Positions 48,294 through 56,989 of a stretch of DNA of 64,000 bases are shown here, piece after piece. The notes under the pieces are model-generated. The model saw nothing but the letters and a program-made list of their open reading frames with translations. It was not told the DNA's origin and did no database searches. The position numbers and the translations under genes are program-made. The stretch covers positions 124,001 to 188,000 of the forward strand of contig NZ_FZNY01000003.1 in assembly GCF_900188275.1 (NCBI RefSeq). Direction: 5' to 3'. Positions within the stretch are counted from its first letter, which is position 1. Each line of letters begins with the position of its first letter. This stretch comes from Dokdonia pacifica. GTDB lineage: Bacteria > Bacteroidota > Bacteroidia > Flavobacteriales > Flavobacteriaceae.

Positions 48294-49712
48294 TTATAAA
48301 ACTGGTCGTACTCCTATACTTTTAAAGAGTTTTGCTTTTGCTTTTAAGAATCCATTTTGTGTCTTATTTCTTTTTAAATAAGCATCTATAAGGCTTTTTT
48401 CACGAGAGTTTACTAGGAATATAGAACTTTCCCCTAATTCAAATTTACGCTCTTCTCCAGTAAGTAATACTTGATAATTGGTAACAATATCAGTAATAAG
48501 CGTATTTTGTCTTGTATACGAATCTAGCTCTTGATAGATTGCTTTTACACTATTCTGTATATTCGTTTCTGTCGCTATTAAGTCTAGCTCTGCATCACGT
48601 ATTTTAAGTTTTGAAAGTTTTAAATCCCCACGCTCTTTTCTTAAAAATAATGGAAAACTAAAATTAACTCCTCCTTTATATTGATTTGCCAAAAAGCTAT
48701 TACCTATATCAGGCGTTGAGGTAAGAAAGTTATACTCCAGTTTTAATTTTGGTAACAATTTATTTGCCTTTAGGGTACGATCTACCTGTAATCCTTCTAA
48801 TTTTAGATTTAGTGATTGTAGCTTTGGATGATTCCCTATTGTAAATGTTTCTAGTGATTGTCCTGCAATTTGTAATGAAATATCTACTTCACTTTTGATA
48901 TTCAAATTAGGGATTACATTATCCTCTAACTCTAGGGGTGTATTACTATTCAACCATAAGAAATTTGAAAGCCGCATGCCTGCATTAAACAAAGTGACTT
49001 GTGCTTGCTCAAGACTTAACTGTCGGTTTTGTAATGATATTAGGGCTTCTGTAGCATCTATAGCTGCATTTTCTCCAACTTCTACACCTTTTTGAATTCC
49101 ATCATATCGTAATTGTGCATTACTTACAAACTGTTCAAAAGTGATGGCATCTTGATAGGCCTGTAGCCAATTAAAATATGCCAAAGAAGCATCGTAAATC
49201 ACTTGGTTAACTAACAAGTCACGATCTGCTTGTGTTTGTTGTCTAAAGAATTTTGCTTTACGCAAAGTAGCCATACGATCATTAATCCATAGCCCTTGTG
49301 CAATATCTATAGAAACTCCTGCAGCAAAAAGCCCTTCTTCTGGAACATTTCTTTCTGGATTTAGAAAAACGCCCTCGTTACGTTCAAACCCAGCTTTTAA
49401 CTCGATACCGTACCACGTAGGTATTTTAAGTTTTGCATCTAGAATATCGTAATACTCAAGATCCTTAAAGTCTTTACGACTGTAATCTGCAACTAGTTTT
49501 GGATCAAAACCACCACGAGCTTTTAATACATTGGCTTGTCCTTCTGTAAGTACTAATTCTGCCTGCTTTACAATAGGATGGAATTGTTTTACATAGCCTA
49601 GGTACTCTTCAAAGCCTAATATTTTTTCTACTTCTTGTAGGGTAGGTGTTTGCGCTTTCGCGAAAGCGGACCCTAAAAGAAACACAAATGTATACAACAC
49701 TGTTTTCATCAT
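48294..49712 (-). CDS. TolC-family outer-membrane efflux protein
   Basis: 472 aa outer-membrane channel of the OEP family: a signal peptide (which includes the palindrome-encoded AFAKA at 49654-49667), long helical hairpins in two repeats and no lipobox. Its start overlaps the HlyD gene stop by 4 bp. With HlyD and the ABC protein it should form a type I-like export channel. Confidence 0.92.
   Translation of the reverse strand: MMKTVLYTFVFLLGSAFAKAQTPTLQEVEKILGFEEYLGYVKQFHPIVKQAELVLTEGQANVLKARGGFDPKLVADYSRKDFKDLEYYDILDAKLKIPTWYGIELKAGFERNEGVFLNPERNVPEEGLFAAGVSIDIAQGLWINDRMATLRKAKFFRQQTQADRDLLVNQVIYDASLAYFNWLQAYQDAITFEQFVSNAQLRYDGIQKGVEVGENAAIDATEALISLQNRQLSLEQAQVTLFNAGMRLSNFLWLNSNTPLELEDNVIPNLNIKSEVDISLQIAGQSLETFTIGNHPKLQSLNLKLEGLQVDRTLKANKLLPKLKLEYNFLTSTPDIGNSFLANQYKGGVNFSFPLFLRKERGDLKLSKLKIRDAELDLIATETNIQNSVKAIYQELDSYTRQNTLITDIVTNYQVLLTGEERKFELGESSIFLVNSREKSLIDAYLKRNKTQNGFLKAKAKLFKSIGVRPVL
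49654..49667. repeat. Iterated palindrome copy 10 (in tolC-like gene)
   Basis: Codes AFAKA within the signal peptide. Confidence 0.95.
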
Positions 49713-51061
49713 TTTGATGCTGTCTTTGTAGTTGATGAATCTGCTTGATAATAATTAGGAGGGAACCCATTGAGTTGTCTCCATAGCTCAAACCAGATAG
49801 GAACATCCTCTAATAATGCAATAGAACGAGCTCCCGATCCTGCGCGAAGTGCTTTTGGCCATGGCTCTTCATTTGGATCTGGTGCAATGAGTAATCTGTA
49901 TTTTCCATTGTCACTGATAAAGGTTTCTACAGCAACAATCTTACCTGCATACGTTCCAGTAGATACATTAGGCCATCCGCTAAAGATAATAGCAGGCCAT
50001 CCATCAAACTGAATACGAACATCACTTCCTTTGTGTGCTAGTGGTAAATCTATAGGGTTGATATACATCTCTACCGCAAGATCTGCATTGTCTGGCATGA
50101 TATTAATAAGTTTATCTCCCTCTTTAAAGGTCTCTCCAACTCCAGCTTTAATCGCTTTGTTTATATAACCACTTTGTGGTGCACGCACATAGTACAAGCT
50201 ATTTCGAATCTGGTAATTGGACAGCGAATTTTCAAGTTTTGTTACTTGTGCTTCAGCATCAAACCCACTGGAAGATGCTGTAAACTTGTCACTTTGCGCT
50301 TTAGAAATCTTATCTGTATACGCAGCTTGAACGCGGGTGATTTCTACTTGAGCATTAATGACATTATTCTTGCTAGTCAATAATTTATTTTTCTGAGAAA
50401 TGAGTTTGGCTTGAGTCTCTTGCAATTTTAAACGTTTGTCTTCTACATCTTTCGTAGCCTTAAGACCTTCTGCTTGTAATTGTTCTGTACGGTTAAATTG
50501 ACGTTCAGCAATCATGAGATTGGTCTTAGCCGCTTCCAGATCTATACTATCACTCTGAACTTTAAGATTAGCTTGTAATAATTTATTACGTGCCTGTTCT
50601 AATTTAAGAGTACGTTCTCTCTGTAATGCAACAATCTGGTTGTTAAGTGCATTTACTTTTCCTTGATATGCAGAGACAGCACCCGTTTTCGAATTGATTT
50701 GTTGCTCAGTTCTAGCAATCAAATTAGGATCGAAATACTCATTTTTTATTTCAGAAATATGCATGATAGTATCTCCTTTACTTACGTAGTCTCCTTCTTG
50801 TACATACCACTTTTCTATACGCCCAGGAATAGGCGATTGTACCGTAGTAGCACGTTGTTCAGGGCGTAGGGTGGTGAGGTATCCTTTTCCTGTGATATTT
50901 TGAGTCCAAGGAAGAAATAATATAATGAGGCCTATGAAAGAGAAGGTCAGTAAAAATCTATTGAAATGCTTAAAATGTTTTTTATGCATTACCTTAGATA
51001 CCGCCTTGTATTCTTTAAGGCTGACTGTCTTATTGAGTTTATTTTCGGCAATATTAAGCAT
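49709..51061 (-). CDS. HlyD-family periplasmic adaptor
   Basis: 450 aa. One N-terminal membrane helix (about 36-58), a lipoyl/barrel-sandwich half motif VQSPIPGRIEKWYVQEGDYVSKGD (about 73), a long alpha-helical hairpin (about 125-290), and the second half motif VRAPQSGYINKAIKAGVGE. Bridges the inner-membrane ABC protein to TolC. Five bases from the ABC gene. Confidence 0.93.
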   Translation of the reverse strand: MLNIAENKLNKTVSLKEYKAVSKVMHKKHFKHFNRFLLTFSFIGLIILFLPWTQNITGKGYLTTLRPEQRATTVQSPIPGRIEKWYVQEGDYVSKGDTIMHISEIKNEYFDPNLIARTEQQINSKTGAVSAYQGKVNALNNQIVALQRERTLKLEQARNKLLQANLKVQSDSIDLEAAKTNLMIAERQFNRTEQLQAEGLKATKDVEDKRLKLQETQAKLISQKNKLLTSKNNVINAQVEITRVQAAYTDKISKAQSDKFTASSSGFDAEAQVTKLENSLSNYQIRNSLYYVRAPQSGYINKAIKAGVGETFKEGDKLINIMPDNADLAVEMYINPIDLPLAHKGSDVRIQFDGWPAIIFSGWPNVSTGTYAGKIVAVETFISDNGKYRLLIAPDPNEEPWPKALRAGSGARSIALLEDVPIWFELWRQLNGFPPNYYQADSSTTKTASK

Positions 51062-51066
51062 GGTTC

Positions 51067-52713
51067 TTATTTTTTTATGATTGCTCCTTTTTCTACAATA
51101 ATATGATTATGACAAAACTGTTTCCATTTAGGGTTTTGGCTTACCACTAGCAGCGTCCAAGGATGTTCTTTTCCTGCTAAAAATTCAATGAGTTTATCTG
51201 CTTCGCTTTCGCTAAAATGATCGAGAGGGTCTTTAAGGATTAATAACTTTGGTTTACGAATGATACTACGTGCCAATACAATTTTCTTTGCAATGGTGTA
51301 GGGTATTTGCCTTCCTTCAGGATAAATAATCGTTTGTAATCCTTTTTCTTGTGTTTTAATAAAACTGGAAAGTCCCGTTTTTTCTATCGCCCAATCAATT
51401 TGTTTTTCTGTAATAGAGTTATCTCCAAAGGTGATATTTTCTTTAAGCGTTCCTTCAAAAGGCGATTCTTCATTTAGCGATTGCCCTATATAAGATCTAT
51501 AATGGTTAAGGTGTATACTTTTTAAGGATCTATCATTAATAAAAATATCACCCGCGCTTGGTTCATAGATCCCTGCGATAAGACGTAATAAGGTTGTTTT
51601 GCCAGAACCTTGAGGTCCTTGTACGATGTAATTTTGTCCTGGTTCAAGCGTAAGAGAGATGTCCTTTATAATACCATTATAACGTATGTCTTTTAGCTCG
51701 ACGGTTAATGGGGTATTATTATCTAGCGGTTTGTCACCATCTTGTGCTTCTAATTCTTTGTCTACCACTTGGCCTATTTTTTCAAGAGAGGTAAGTACGT
51801 CATATACAGATTCTAATCCAGTAATGAGTTTTTCGACAGAACTAATGACCAAAAGAATAATAATTTCTGCTGCTACAAACTGCCCAATATTCATTTGTTG
51901 GTTCAGCACTAGAATACCTCCTATAATTAATAGACCTGCGGTAACGAGTACTTTAAAACCAACCATCTGCATGAATTGAAGCACTAGAATTTTAAAGTGA
52001 CTTTCACGTGCTCTTAAATATTCTAAAACCAGCTTGTCGTTTTTTTCAAGTGCTAAAGAGGTTTGCCCAGAAAGTTTAAAACTAGTAATCGTCCTCGCAA
52101 TTTCCTGAATCCAATGGGCTACCTTATATTTTTGTTGTGATTCGTCTAGACTCGTATCCAATCCTTTTTGTACTGTAAACTTAAATACGAGGTATACTAA
52201 GAAGATAAGAAGCACGCCATAGATGATAAAAAATGGGTGGTAAAAGGATAGTAATAGTAATCCAAATGTAATTTGTAAAATAGCCGCTGGGAAATCTATC
52301 AATATCTTTGGCAAACTTTTTTGGATAGTAAGTGTGTCAAAAAAACGATTGGCTAACTCTGGCGGATAGTAATTACTTAATTCGCTCATTTTGATTTTCG
52401 GAAATCGATACGCAAACTCAAAGGAAGAACGTGTAAATAGTTTTTGCTGTACATTCTCCAGAATACGCATCTGCATGAGTTGTAATGCGCCTACAAATAT
52501 GGTTCCTATGGTTACTAGGACTACGAGTATTACCCAAGAGGTACTCATTTGTGCTCCTTGAAGAAGATTGATAATGGCTTGTATTCCTAAGGGAAGTGAT
52601 AAACTTACTATTCCCGCAAAAATGGCATAAAAAATAATTTGTTTGATATCTTTTCGATCTAATTGTAATAAACCAGTAAGACGTTGGGTAGCTGTAAGAA
52701 CAGTTTTTGCCAT
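51067..52713 (-). CDS. ABC exporter with degenerate ATPase motifs
   Basis: 548 aa: a membrane domain of about six helices (25-310) fused to an ABC domain (335-548), no C39 peptidase domain. Walker A GPQGSGKTT (366-374) and the Q-loop Gln411 are intact. The rest is not: the LSGGQ signature is replaced by RQIPYTIAKK (468-477), Walker B reads LLILKDP, with Lys494 where Asp is expected and Asp495 for the catalytic Glu, and the H-loop His is Gln526. ATP may bind without normal turnover. One base from tetR and in an operon with the adaptor and TolC genes, so it is expressed as a set. Confidence 0.88.
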   Translation of the reverse strand: MAKTVLTATQRLTGLLQLDRKDIKQIIFYAIFAGIVSLSLPLGIQAIINLLQGAQMSTSWVILVVLVTIGTIFVGALQLMQMRILENVQQKLFTRSSFEFAYRFPKIKMSELSNYYPPELANRFFDTLTIQKSLPKILIDFPAAILQITFGLLLLSFYHPFFIIYGVLLIFLVYLVFKFTVQKGLDTSLDESQQKYKVAHWIQEIARTITSFKLSGQTSLALEKNDKLVLEYLRARESHFKILVLQFMQMVGFKVLVTAGLLIIGGILVLNQQMNIGQFVAAEIIILLVISSVEKLITGLESVYDVLTSLEKIGQVVDKELEAQDGDKPLDNNTPLTVELKDIRYNGIIKDISLTLEPGQNYIVQGPQGSGKTTLLRLIAGIYEPSAGDIFINDRSLKSIHLNHYRSYIGQSLNEESPFEGTLKENITFGDNSITEKQIDWAIEKTGLSSFIKTQEKGLQTIIYPEGRQIPYTIAKKIVLARSIIRKPKLLILKDPLDHFSESEADKLIEFLAGKEHPWTLLVVSQNPKWKQFCHNHIIVEKGAIIKK

Positions 52714-52714
52714 G

Positions 52715-53392
52715 TTATTTTAAATTTAATGTATTGTATACTAAATGCGTAAAATAATCGGTAGGAGATATGGTGTCATCACAGTCTGTGATCGAGGTAA
52801 AATGCTCCTTTAAGAAATGTTGATGCAACGTGCCTTCTAGAACCGTACTGGCTAAACTAGCTGGATATGGGTAGGAAGGGTTTACGTCATGAATAATTTC
52901 GCGTAAGCGGGTTACTAAGCGCTTATAGATTAAAAAATATCCTTCTTTATTTTCGGCATCTACCTCTTTTGTGAGATATGATTTGGAATACTCACTAATA
53001 ATAATTTTACTAAGGACTACTTCATTAATATGAGAAAAGTTAGAATCTTCTTGAATTACTTGCGTCACAACTTCTAATGCTCTCTGTAACTTTTGCTTAG
53101 AATCATTAAGTGCCGCTGTAGAGAATACTAAACGATATTCCATCCATCCCCAATACCAACTTGTTAAGTACAATAATAACTTGTGCTTATTTTCAAAATA
53201 ACGATAGATAGAGCTCTCATTAGAACCTATATGAATTCCCAGTTTTTTAAATGTGAATTCTTCAAAGCCTAGTTCGCCTATTAAAATGATACTGTTCTCA
53301 ACAATACGCTTTCCTAAATCTGAAGATTCAGGATCTTTTACATATAGTTTTTCGTGTACGTTAATCTTTAGATTTTGAAGTAATCGTTCCAT
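52715..53392 (-). CDS. TetR-family regulator of the export operon
   Basis: 225 aa. HTH near residues 30-75 (IVENSIILIGELGFEEFTFKKLGIHIGSNESSIYRYFENK is the typical TetR helix pattern) and a helical ligand-binding C-domain. It is the first gene of the operon and very likely represses itself and the exporter through the palindrome at 53416-53436. Confidence 0.9.
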   Translation of the reverse strand: MERLLQNLKINVHEKLYVKDPESSDLGKRIVENSIILIGELGFEEFTFKKLGIHIGSNESSIYRYFENKHKLLLYLTSWYWGWMEYRLVFSTAALNDSKQKLQRALEVVTQVIQEDSNFSHINEVVLSKIIISEYSKSYLTKEVDAENKEGYFLIYKRLVTRLREIIHDVNPSYPYPASLASTVLEGTLHQHFLKEHFTSITDCDDTISPTDYFTHLVYNTLNLK

Positions 53393-53411
53393 TGTCTAAT
53401 ATATTTAGTTT

Positions 53412-53436
53412 CAAAATTAATAGTAATACTATTAAT
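53412..53436 (-). promoter_or_regulatory. tetR operon promoter and operator
   Basis: The palindrome at 53416-53436 has perfect 10-bp arms, ATTAATAGTA and TACTATTAAT, around one central base. On the minus strand it overlaps a -7 element TAATTTTG (53412-53419, matching TAnnTTTG), 20 bp before the tetR start. A repressor bound here would block RNA polymerase. Confidence 0.7.
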
Positions 53437-53518
53437 AATAAATAGTTTAACTCGCTTTTAACGTGTTTTACTGTTTATTGTGATAATTTTAAAGAAGAAT
53501 TTTTAAAGTAGTTGAGGT

Positions 53519-53833
53519 ATGATGTTATTAAATGTAGTAGCACACAGCGCTGCTCAAGCAAGAGAAATAACTATTTATTTACTTGAAAATAAGTTTGTTG
53601 CACAAGCGTCTATAGGAGAGAAGGAGCTATATGAACTCAATAGTGATCATGAGTTACAAGGATCAAAACAATATGTAATTAAGGGAATTTCAAAAGCGTT
53701 ACTTTTTGATACCATTAATAAAAAATTAAGGAAGAAATATCAAAAACGAATGCCTACACTATTTGCAGAACCGCTCATTTATATGGATTTTGAGCAGAAT
53801 AAAGAGTTTCTAGAACGAATTGTGAAGGTGTGA
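53519..53833 (+). CDS. Small CutA-like protein
   Basis: 104 aa. The order of segments resembles the ferredoxin-like CutA1 fold: AREITIYLLENKFVAQASI (helix 1 and strand 2), KQYVIKGISKALLFDTINKKLRKKY (strand and helix 2) and PLIYMDFEQNKEFLERI (last helix). The usual CutA Trp and Cys residues are absent, so metal binding is doubtful. It is divergent from the tetR operon, sharing its promoter region. Confidence 0.45.
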   Translation: MMLLNVVAHSAAQAREITIYLLENKFVAQASIGEKELYELNSDHELQGSKQYVIKGISKALLFDTINKKLRKKYQKRMPTLFAEPLIYMDFEQNKEFLERIVKV

Positions 53834-53841
53834 TATAATAT

Positions 53842-54735
53842 TTATTGTCTATTAATAAATGTCATGATCGCATTTGTATATGCATCACCTCCCACATCAA
53901 ATAAGTTGTAATGATTTGCACCTTCTACAGGATAGAAGGTTTTATCTTCAGATTTCAGATTTTTATAAAGGGCCTGACCATATTTAAAATTAATATTAGG
54001 ATCGTCGGTACCATGTGCTAAGAATATAGATTGGGTAATATTTTTTACGGCATCTATGGGGCGTACTTGTTTAGGATCAAATTTTCCAATTTCTCCAGCG
54101 CGTTTTAAGGCATGTTCGCATATAGGTTTAAGACCCAGTCCTAAAGTATATCGTTTTTGATACTCATATACAATGGTATTTAAATCTGTAAAAGTACTTT
54201 CTATCACGCCAAAATCTAATCTAGGTTCTATGGATAAGGCTTGTAGTGCGATGGCTCCACCCATAGAATTTCCCCAAATACCAATAGGAATATCTGGATA
54301 TCGTTTTTTTACTTCAGTTACGATAATTGATACATCTTGTTTTTCATAAAATCCGTAGGATATATATTGTCCATCACTTTCTCCATGCCCACGAGCGTCA
54401 TATACTACGGACGCCACTTGTTGTTGTGCAAGTGATTTAGCTAAATCATAAAAATGTTCTTTGCCTCCGCCAATACCATGTAATAAAAGCATAATGCTTT
54501 TAGGAGGGTTTTTATCTGGCATAATCCAATATCCTTTTAGATGAAGGCTATCATTGATTTTAAAAGAAGTAGCTTCAGCTTGTAAACCTATTTCTGAAGG
54601 TAGAGTTGTTAAGGGTTGTTTGTGACGTGCTATGATAGCATATGGTAATACGTGATGTGTTATATAGAGCACAGCAACAATAAGTAAAACAATAACAATT
54701 GCTAGTATTTTACGTTTTCTATATTTTTTTGCCAT
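53842..54735 (-). CDS. Membrane-anchored alpha/beta hydrolase
   Basis: 297 aa. One N-terminal membrane helix (about 9-29), then an alpha/beta hydrolase fold: oxyanion region LLLHGIGGGKEHF, nucleophile Ser in WGNSMGGAIAL (about 156), Asp in GTDDPNI and His in GANHYNLFD. It may be a serine esterase or peptidase; substrate unknown. It lies after the yebC terminator. Confidence 0.88.
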   Translation of the reverse strand: MAKKYRKRKILAIVIVLLIVAVLYITHHVLPYAIIARHKQPLTTLPSEIGLQAEATSFKINDSLHLKGYWIMPDKNPPKSIMLLLHGIGGGKEHFYDLAKSLAQQQVASVVYDARGHGESDGQYISYGFYEKQDVSIIVTEVKKRYPDIPIGIWGNSMGGAIALQALSIEPRLDFGVIESTFTDLNTIVYEYQKRYTLGLGLKPICEHALKRAGEIGKFDPKQVRPIDAVKNITQSIFLAHGTDDPNINFKYGQALYKNLKSEDKTFYPVEGANHYNLFDVGGDAYTNAIMTFINRQ

Positions 54736-54791
54736 AGTGCTATTTTAAAGAATCATTGTCTGTAAGACTCATTTTTGAATAGATGGTTACA

Positions 54792-54823
54792 AAAAAGAGC
54801 CATCAATTTTGATGGCTCTTTTT
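54792..54823 (-). terminator. yebC terminator
   Basis: A 13-bp perfect stem (54792-54804 with 54811-54823) with A and T runs, 24 bp past the yebC-family stop codon. Confidence 0.88.
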
Positions 54824-54846
54824 AAGTATTGGTATATCTATTTATT

Positions 54847-55569
54847 TTATTCTTCATCAGAAGCCTCCATGGTATGGAATACATTCTGCACATCATCATC
54901 TTCTTCTATTTTCTCTAAAAGTTTATTTACATCGGCTTCTTGTTCAGTCGTTAGTGTTTTTGTCACCTGTGGAATACGATCAAATCCAGAAGAGATAATT
55001 TCAATTTCACGTTCTTCTAATGCCCCTTGAATTGCTCCAAAGCTTTCAAAAGATCCATATATGTGGATACCTTCTTCATCTTGAAAAACTTCATCGGCAC
55101 CATAGTCTATAAACTCTAGTTCAATTTCTTCTACATCTTGCCCTTCACCATTTACACAGAAGTTACACGTATGATCAAACATAAAAACGACAGATCCTGA
55201 AGTTCCTAAACTCCCATCACATTTATTAAAATAGGAGCGAATGTTTGCAACGGTACGCGTATTATTATCGGTAGCGGTTTCTACAAGAATAGCAATACCG
55301 TGTGGAGCATATCCTTCAAATACCACTTCTTTATAGTCTCCTTGACTTTTATCTGAAGCACGTTTAATAGCACGCTCTACATTGTCTTTAGGCATGTTTA
55401 CAGCCTTCGCATTCTGAATAACGGCACGTAACCTAGAATTACTATCAGGATCAGGACCACCTTCTTTTACAGCGATTACAATATCTTTCCCAATACGTGT
55501 AAACGCTTTAGACATAGCGCTCCAGCGTTTCATTTTACGTGCTTTTCTGAATTCAAATGCTCTTCCCAT
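54847..55569 (-). CDS. YebC/PmpR (TACO1) family protein
   Basis: 240 aa, normal length. Start MGRAFEFRKARKMKRW, then GGPDPDSNSRLRAVIQNAKAVNMPKDNVERAI, the diagnostic segment of the family, and GTSGSVVFMFD. Members act as DNA-binding regulators or, as shown for TACO1-like proteins, relieve ribosome stalling. Which role it plays here is not visible. Confidence 0.95.
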   Translation of the reverse strand: MGRAFEFRKARKMKRWSAMSKAFTRIGKDIVIAVKEGGPDPDSNSRLRAVIQNAKAVNMPKDNVERAIKRASDKSQGDYKEVVFEGYAPHGIAILVETATDNNTRTVANIRSYFNKCDGSLGTSGSVVFMFDHTCNFCVNGEGQDVEEIELEFIDYGADEVFQDEEGIHIYGSFESFGAIQGALEEREIEIISSGFDRIPQVTKTLTTEQEADVNKLLEKIEEDDDVQNVFHTMEASDEE

Positions 55570-55625
55570 ATATAAACTTTAGTTAGGGCTGTAAAAATAA
55601 TAAAAAGTAAGACTTTTCAAAGCAT

Positions 55626-55907
55626 CTATGCATTGAGAATATCTTCTATGGCTGCTGCCAATTCAAAATCATTTTCAGTAACGCCTCCATGGTCGTGTGT
55701 TGTTAATGTGATAGACAACTCATTATATACATTACTCCAATCTGGATGATGCTGTAAACGTTCTGCTTCAAAGGCAATACGTGTCATCGTAGAAAAAACT
55801 TCTCTAAAATTTTCAAACTCTAAACTGGTATGAATTGCATTGTCTTCATATTCCCAATCTGGAAAATCTTCTAAGCGGTCTTTAATCTGTGCTTCTGTAA
55901 GTTTCAT
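55626..55907 (-). CDS. 4a-hydroxytetrahydrobiopterin dehydratase (PCD/DCoH)
   Basis: 93 aa. Typical short PCD: helix with AERLQHHPDWSNVYNELSITLTTHDHGGVTENDFELAAAI. The His residues HH (about 55) and the HDHGG segment are the active site. It regenerates pterin cofactor after aromatic amino-acid hydroxylation; no hydroxylase gene lies nearby. Confidence 0.93.
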   Translation of the reverse strand: MKLTEAQIKDRLEDFPDWEYEDNAIHTSLEFENFREVFSTMTRIAFEAERLQHHPDWSNVYNELSITLTTHDHGGVTENDFELAAAIEDILNA

Positions 55908-55990
55908 AACTGTTTGTTTTTAAAATGTATATTCTGTTTTGAGCCGTATGTAATCGCATACATACTCACATCTCTAATGTACGTAATTCC

Positions 55991-56004
55991 GCTTTCGCGA
56001 AAGC
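55991..56004. repeat. Iterated palindrome copy 11 (intergenic)
   Basis: Between the PCD gene and the two-domain secreted protein gene. Confidence 0.95.
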
Positions 56005-56058
56005 GTACTTAAGAAAAAAATAACAGGAGTTTTTAACAAGATTTCATAGGAGTAAATC

Positions 56059-56769
56059 CTACTTTCTGACGCTCCAAATTTCGTAAATAGGTTGTCCTTT
56101 ACTAGAAAGACCTGAGTGATGCCAAGCACCATCTATAAGCTCAAAGGTAAATTCCAAACTACGATTTACTTTGGAATCATCTCTAGAGAAAAATTCAATG
56201 TTTTCTGTGTATTTACCATCCACAGTGGTATAAGTGCCACCACCAGTGCCCATAAATTGTTTGGTTTCTGTATTATAAGCAATCCATTGAAATCGAGTTC
56301 CAGAGAGTATTTTCATGGTTTTTCTAGGTCTGCTAGTGTCTCGTGTTTGAATTTTCCCATCTCGTTTTCTTCCAGACATTAACCAAGCTCCTTGAAGTTT
56401 TCCAGGACTTCCATCATCTATTCTCGTAAGTTTTGTAGGGCTACCTACAATCTGAAGCGTACTATCCGTAATAGCTACTTTAAAGCGTGCTTTAGTACCT
56501 ACACTTTCTGGGGAGTCTGTATGAAACTCTACCATTTCGGTCATCATATCTCCTTCTAATGACCAAGTACCTCCATTAGAACTGATAAATGCTCCTGTAT
56601 CTGCATTATAGCTAGTGATTACTTGATATCCCTCTGCAAAAATCACAACACTTCGAATTTTTTCACCAGTATCCATAGTGGTGTAAGCTTCCCAAGCGCC
56701 TATCACATTTTGAGCATTCATTCCTAAAGCTAGGAATATGCATAGATATAAGATGCTTATTTTTTTCAT
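56059..56769 (-). CDS. Secreted protein with two tandem beta domains
   Basis: From the ATG at 56769 it is 236 aa with a clear signal peptide (cleavage after GMNAQ). The frame is open up to 56952, but that part overlaps an inverted-repeat element and lacks a signal, so the later start is chosen. Two repeats of about 100 residues each begin GAW and share the pattern GGT(W/Y) and E(F/N)... charged strands, like small lipocalin-type beta domains. Function unknown. Confidence 0.72.
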   Translation of the reverse strand: MKKISILYLCIFLALGMNAQNVIGAWEAYTTMDTGEKIRSVVIFAEGYQVITSYNADTGAFISSNGGTWSLEGDMMTEMVEFHTDSPESVGTKARFKVAITDSTLQIVGSPTKLTRIDDGSPGKLQGAWLMSGRKRDGKIQTRDTSRPRKTMKILSGTRFQWIAYNTETKQFMGTGGGTYTTVDGKYTENIEFFSRDDSKVNRSLEFTFELIDGAWHHSGLSSKGQPIYEIWSVRK

Positions 56770-56812
56770 GATGTTATATTTTGATACGTATAAAAATACA
56801 ACATCTTTACCT

Positions 56813-56955
56813 GTTGTGCATTTTGAATAGATTTCTTGATTTTTCCCCTCCCTGAAGGGTGAATCGAAGAAACCTTCATTACTTCCTTTAGGATTTGAGG
56901 AAAATAATGAAGATTGATAGGATACTATGACGGTTGTTTTGTCAAAATGCACAAC
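56813..56955. mobile_element. 143-bp inverted-repeat element, MITE-like
   Basis: Perfect 14-bp inverted ends (GTTGTGCATTTTGA at 56813-56826, its complement at 56942-56955); extended outwards by ACCn they match over 17 of 18 bases. Inside are further hairpin arms (CTTCATTACTTCCT with AGGAAAATAATGAAG). No gene inside. It could be a non-autonomous element or a structured regulatory region. Confidence 0.45.
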
Positions 56956-56989
56956 CGGTTATCTCTATTTATGCATAACGCGTTCAGTA

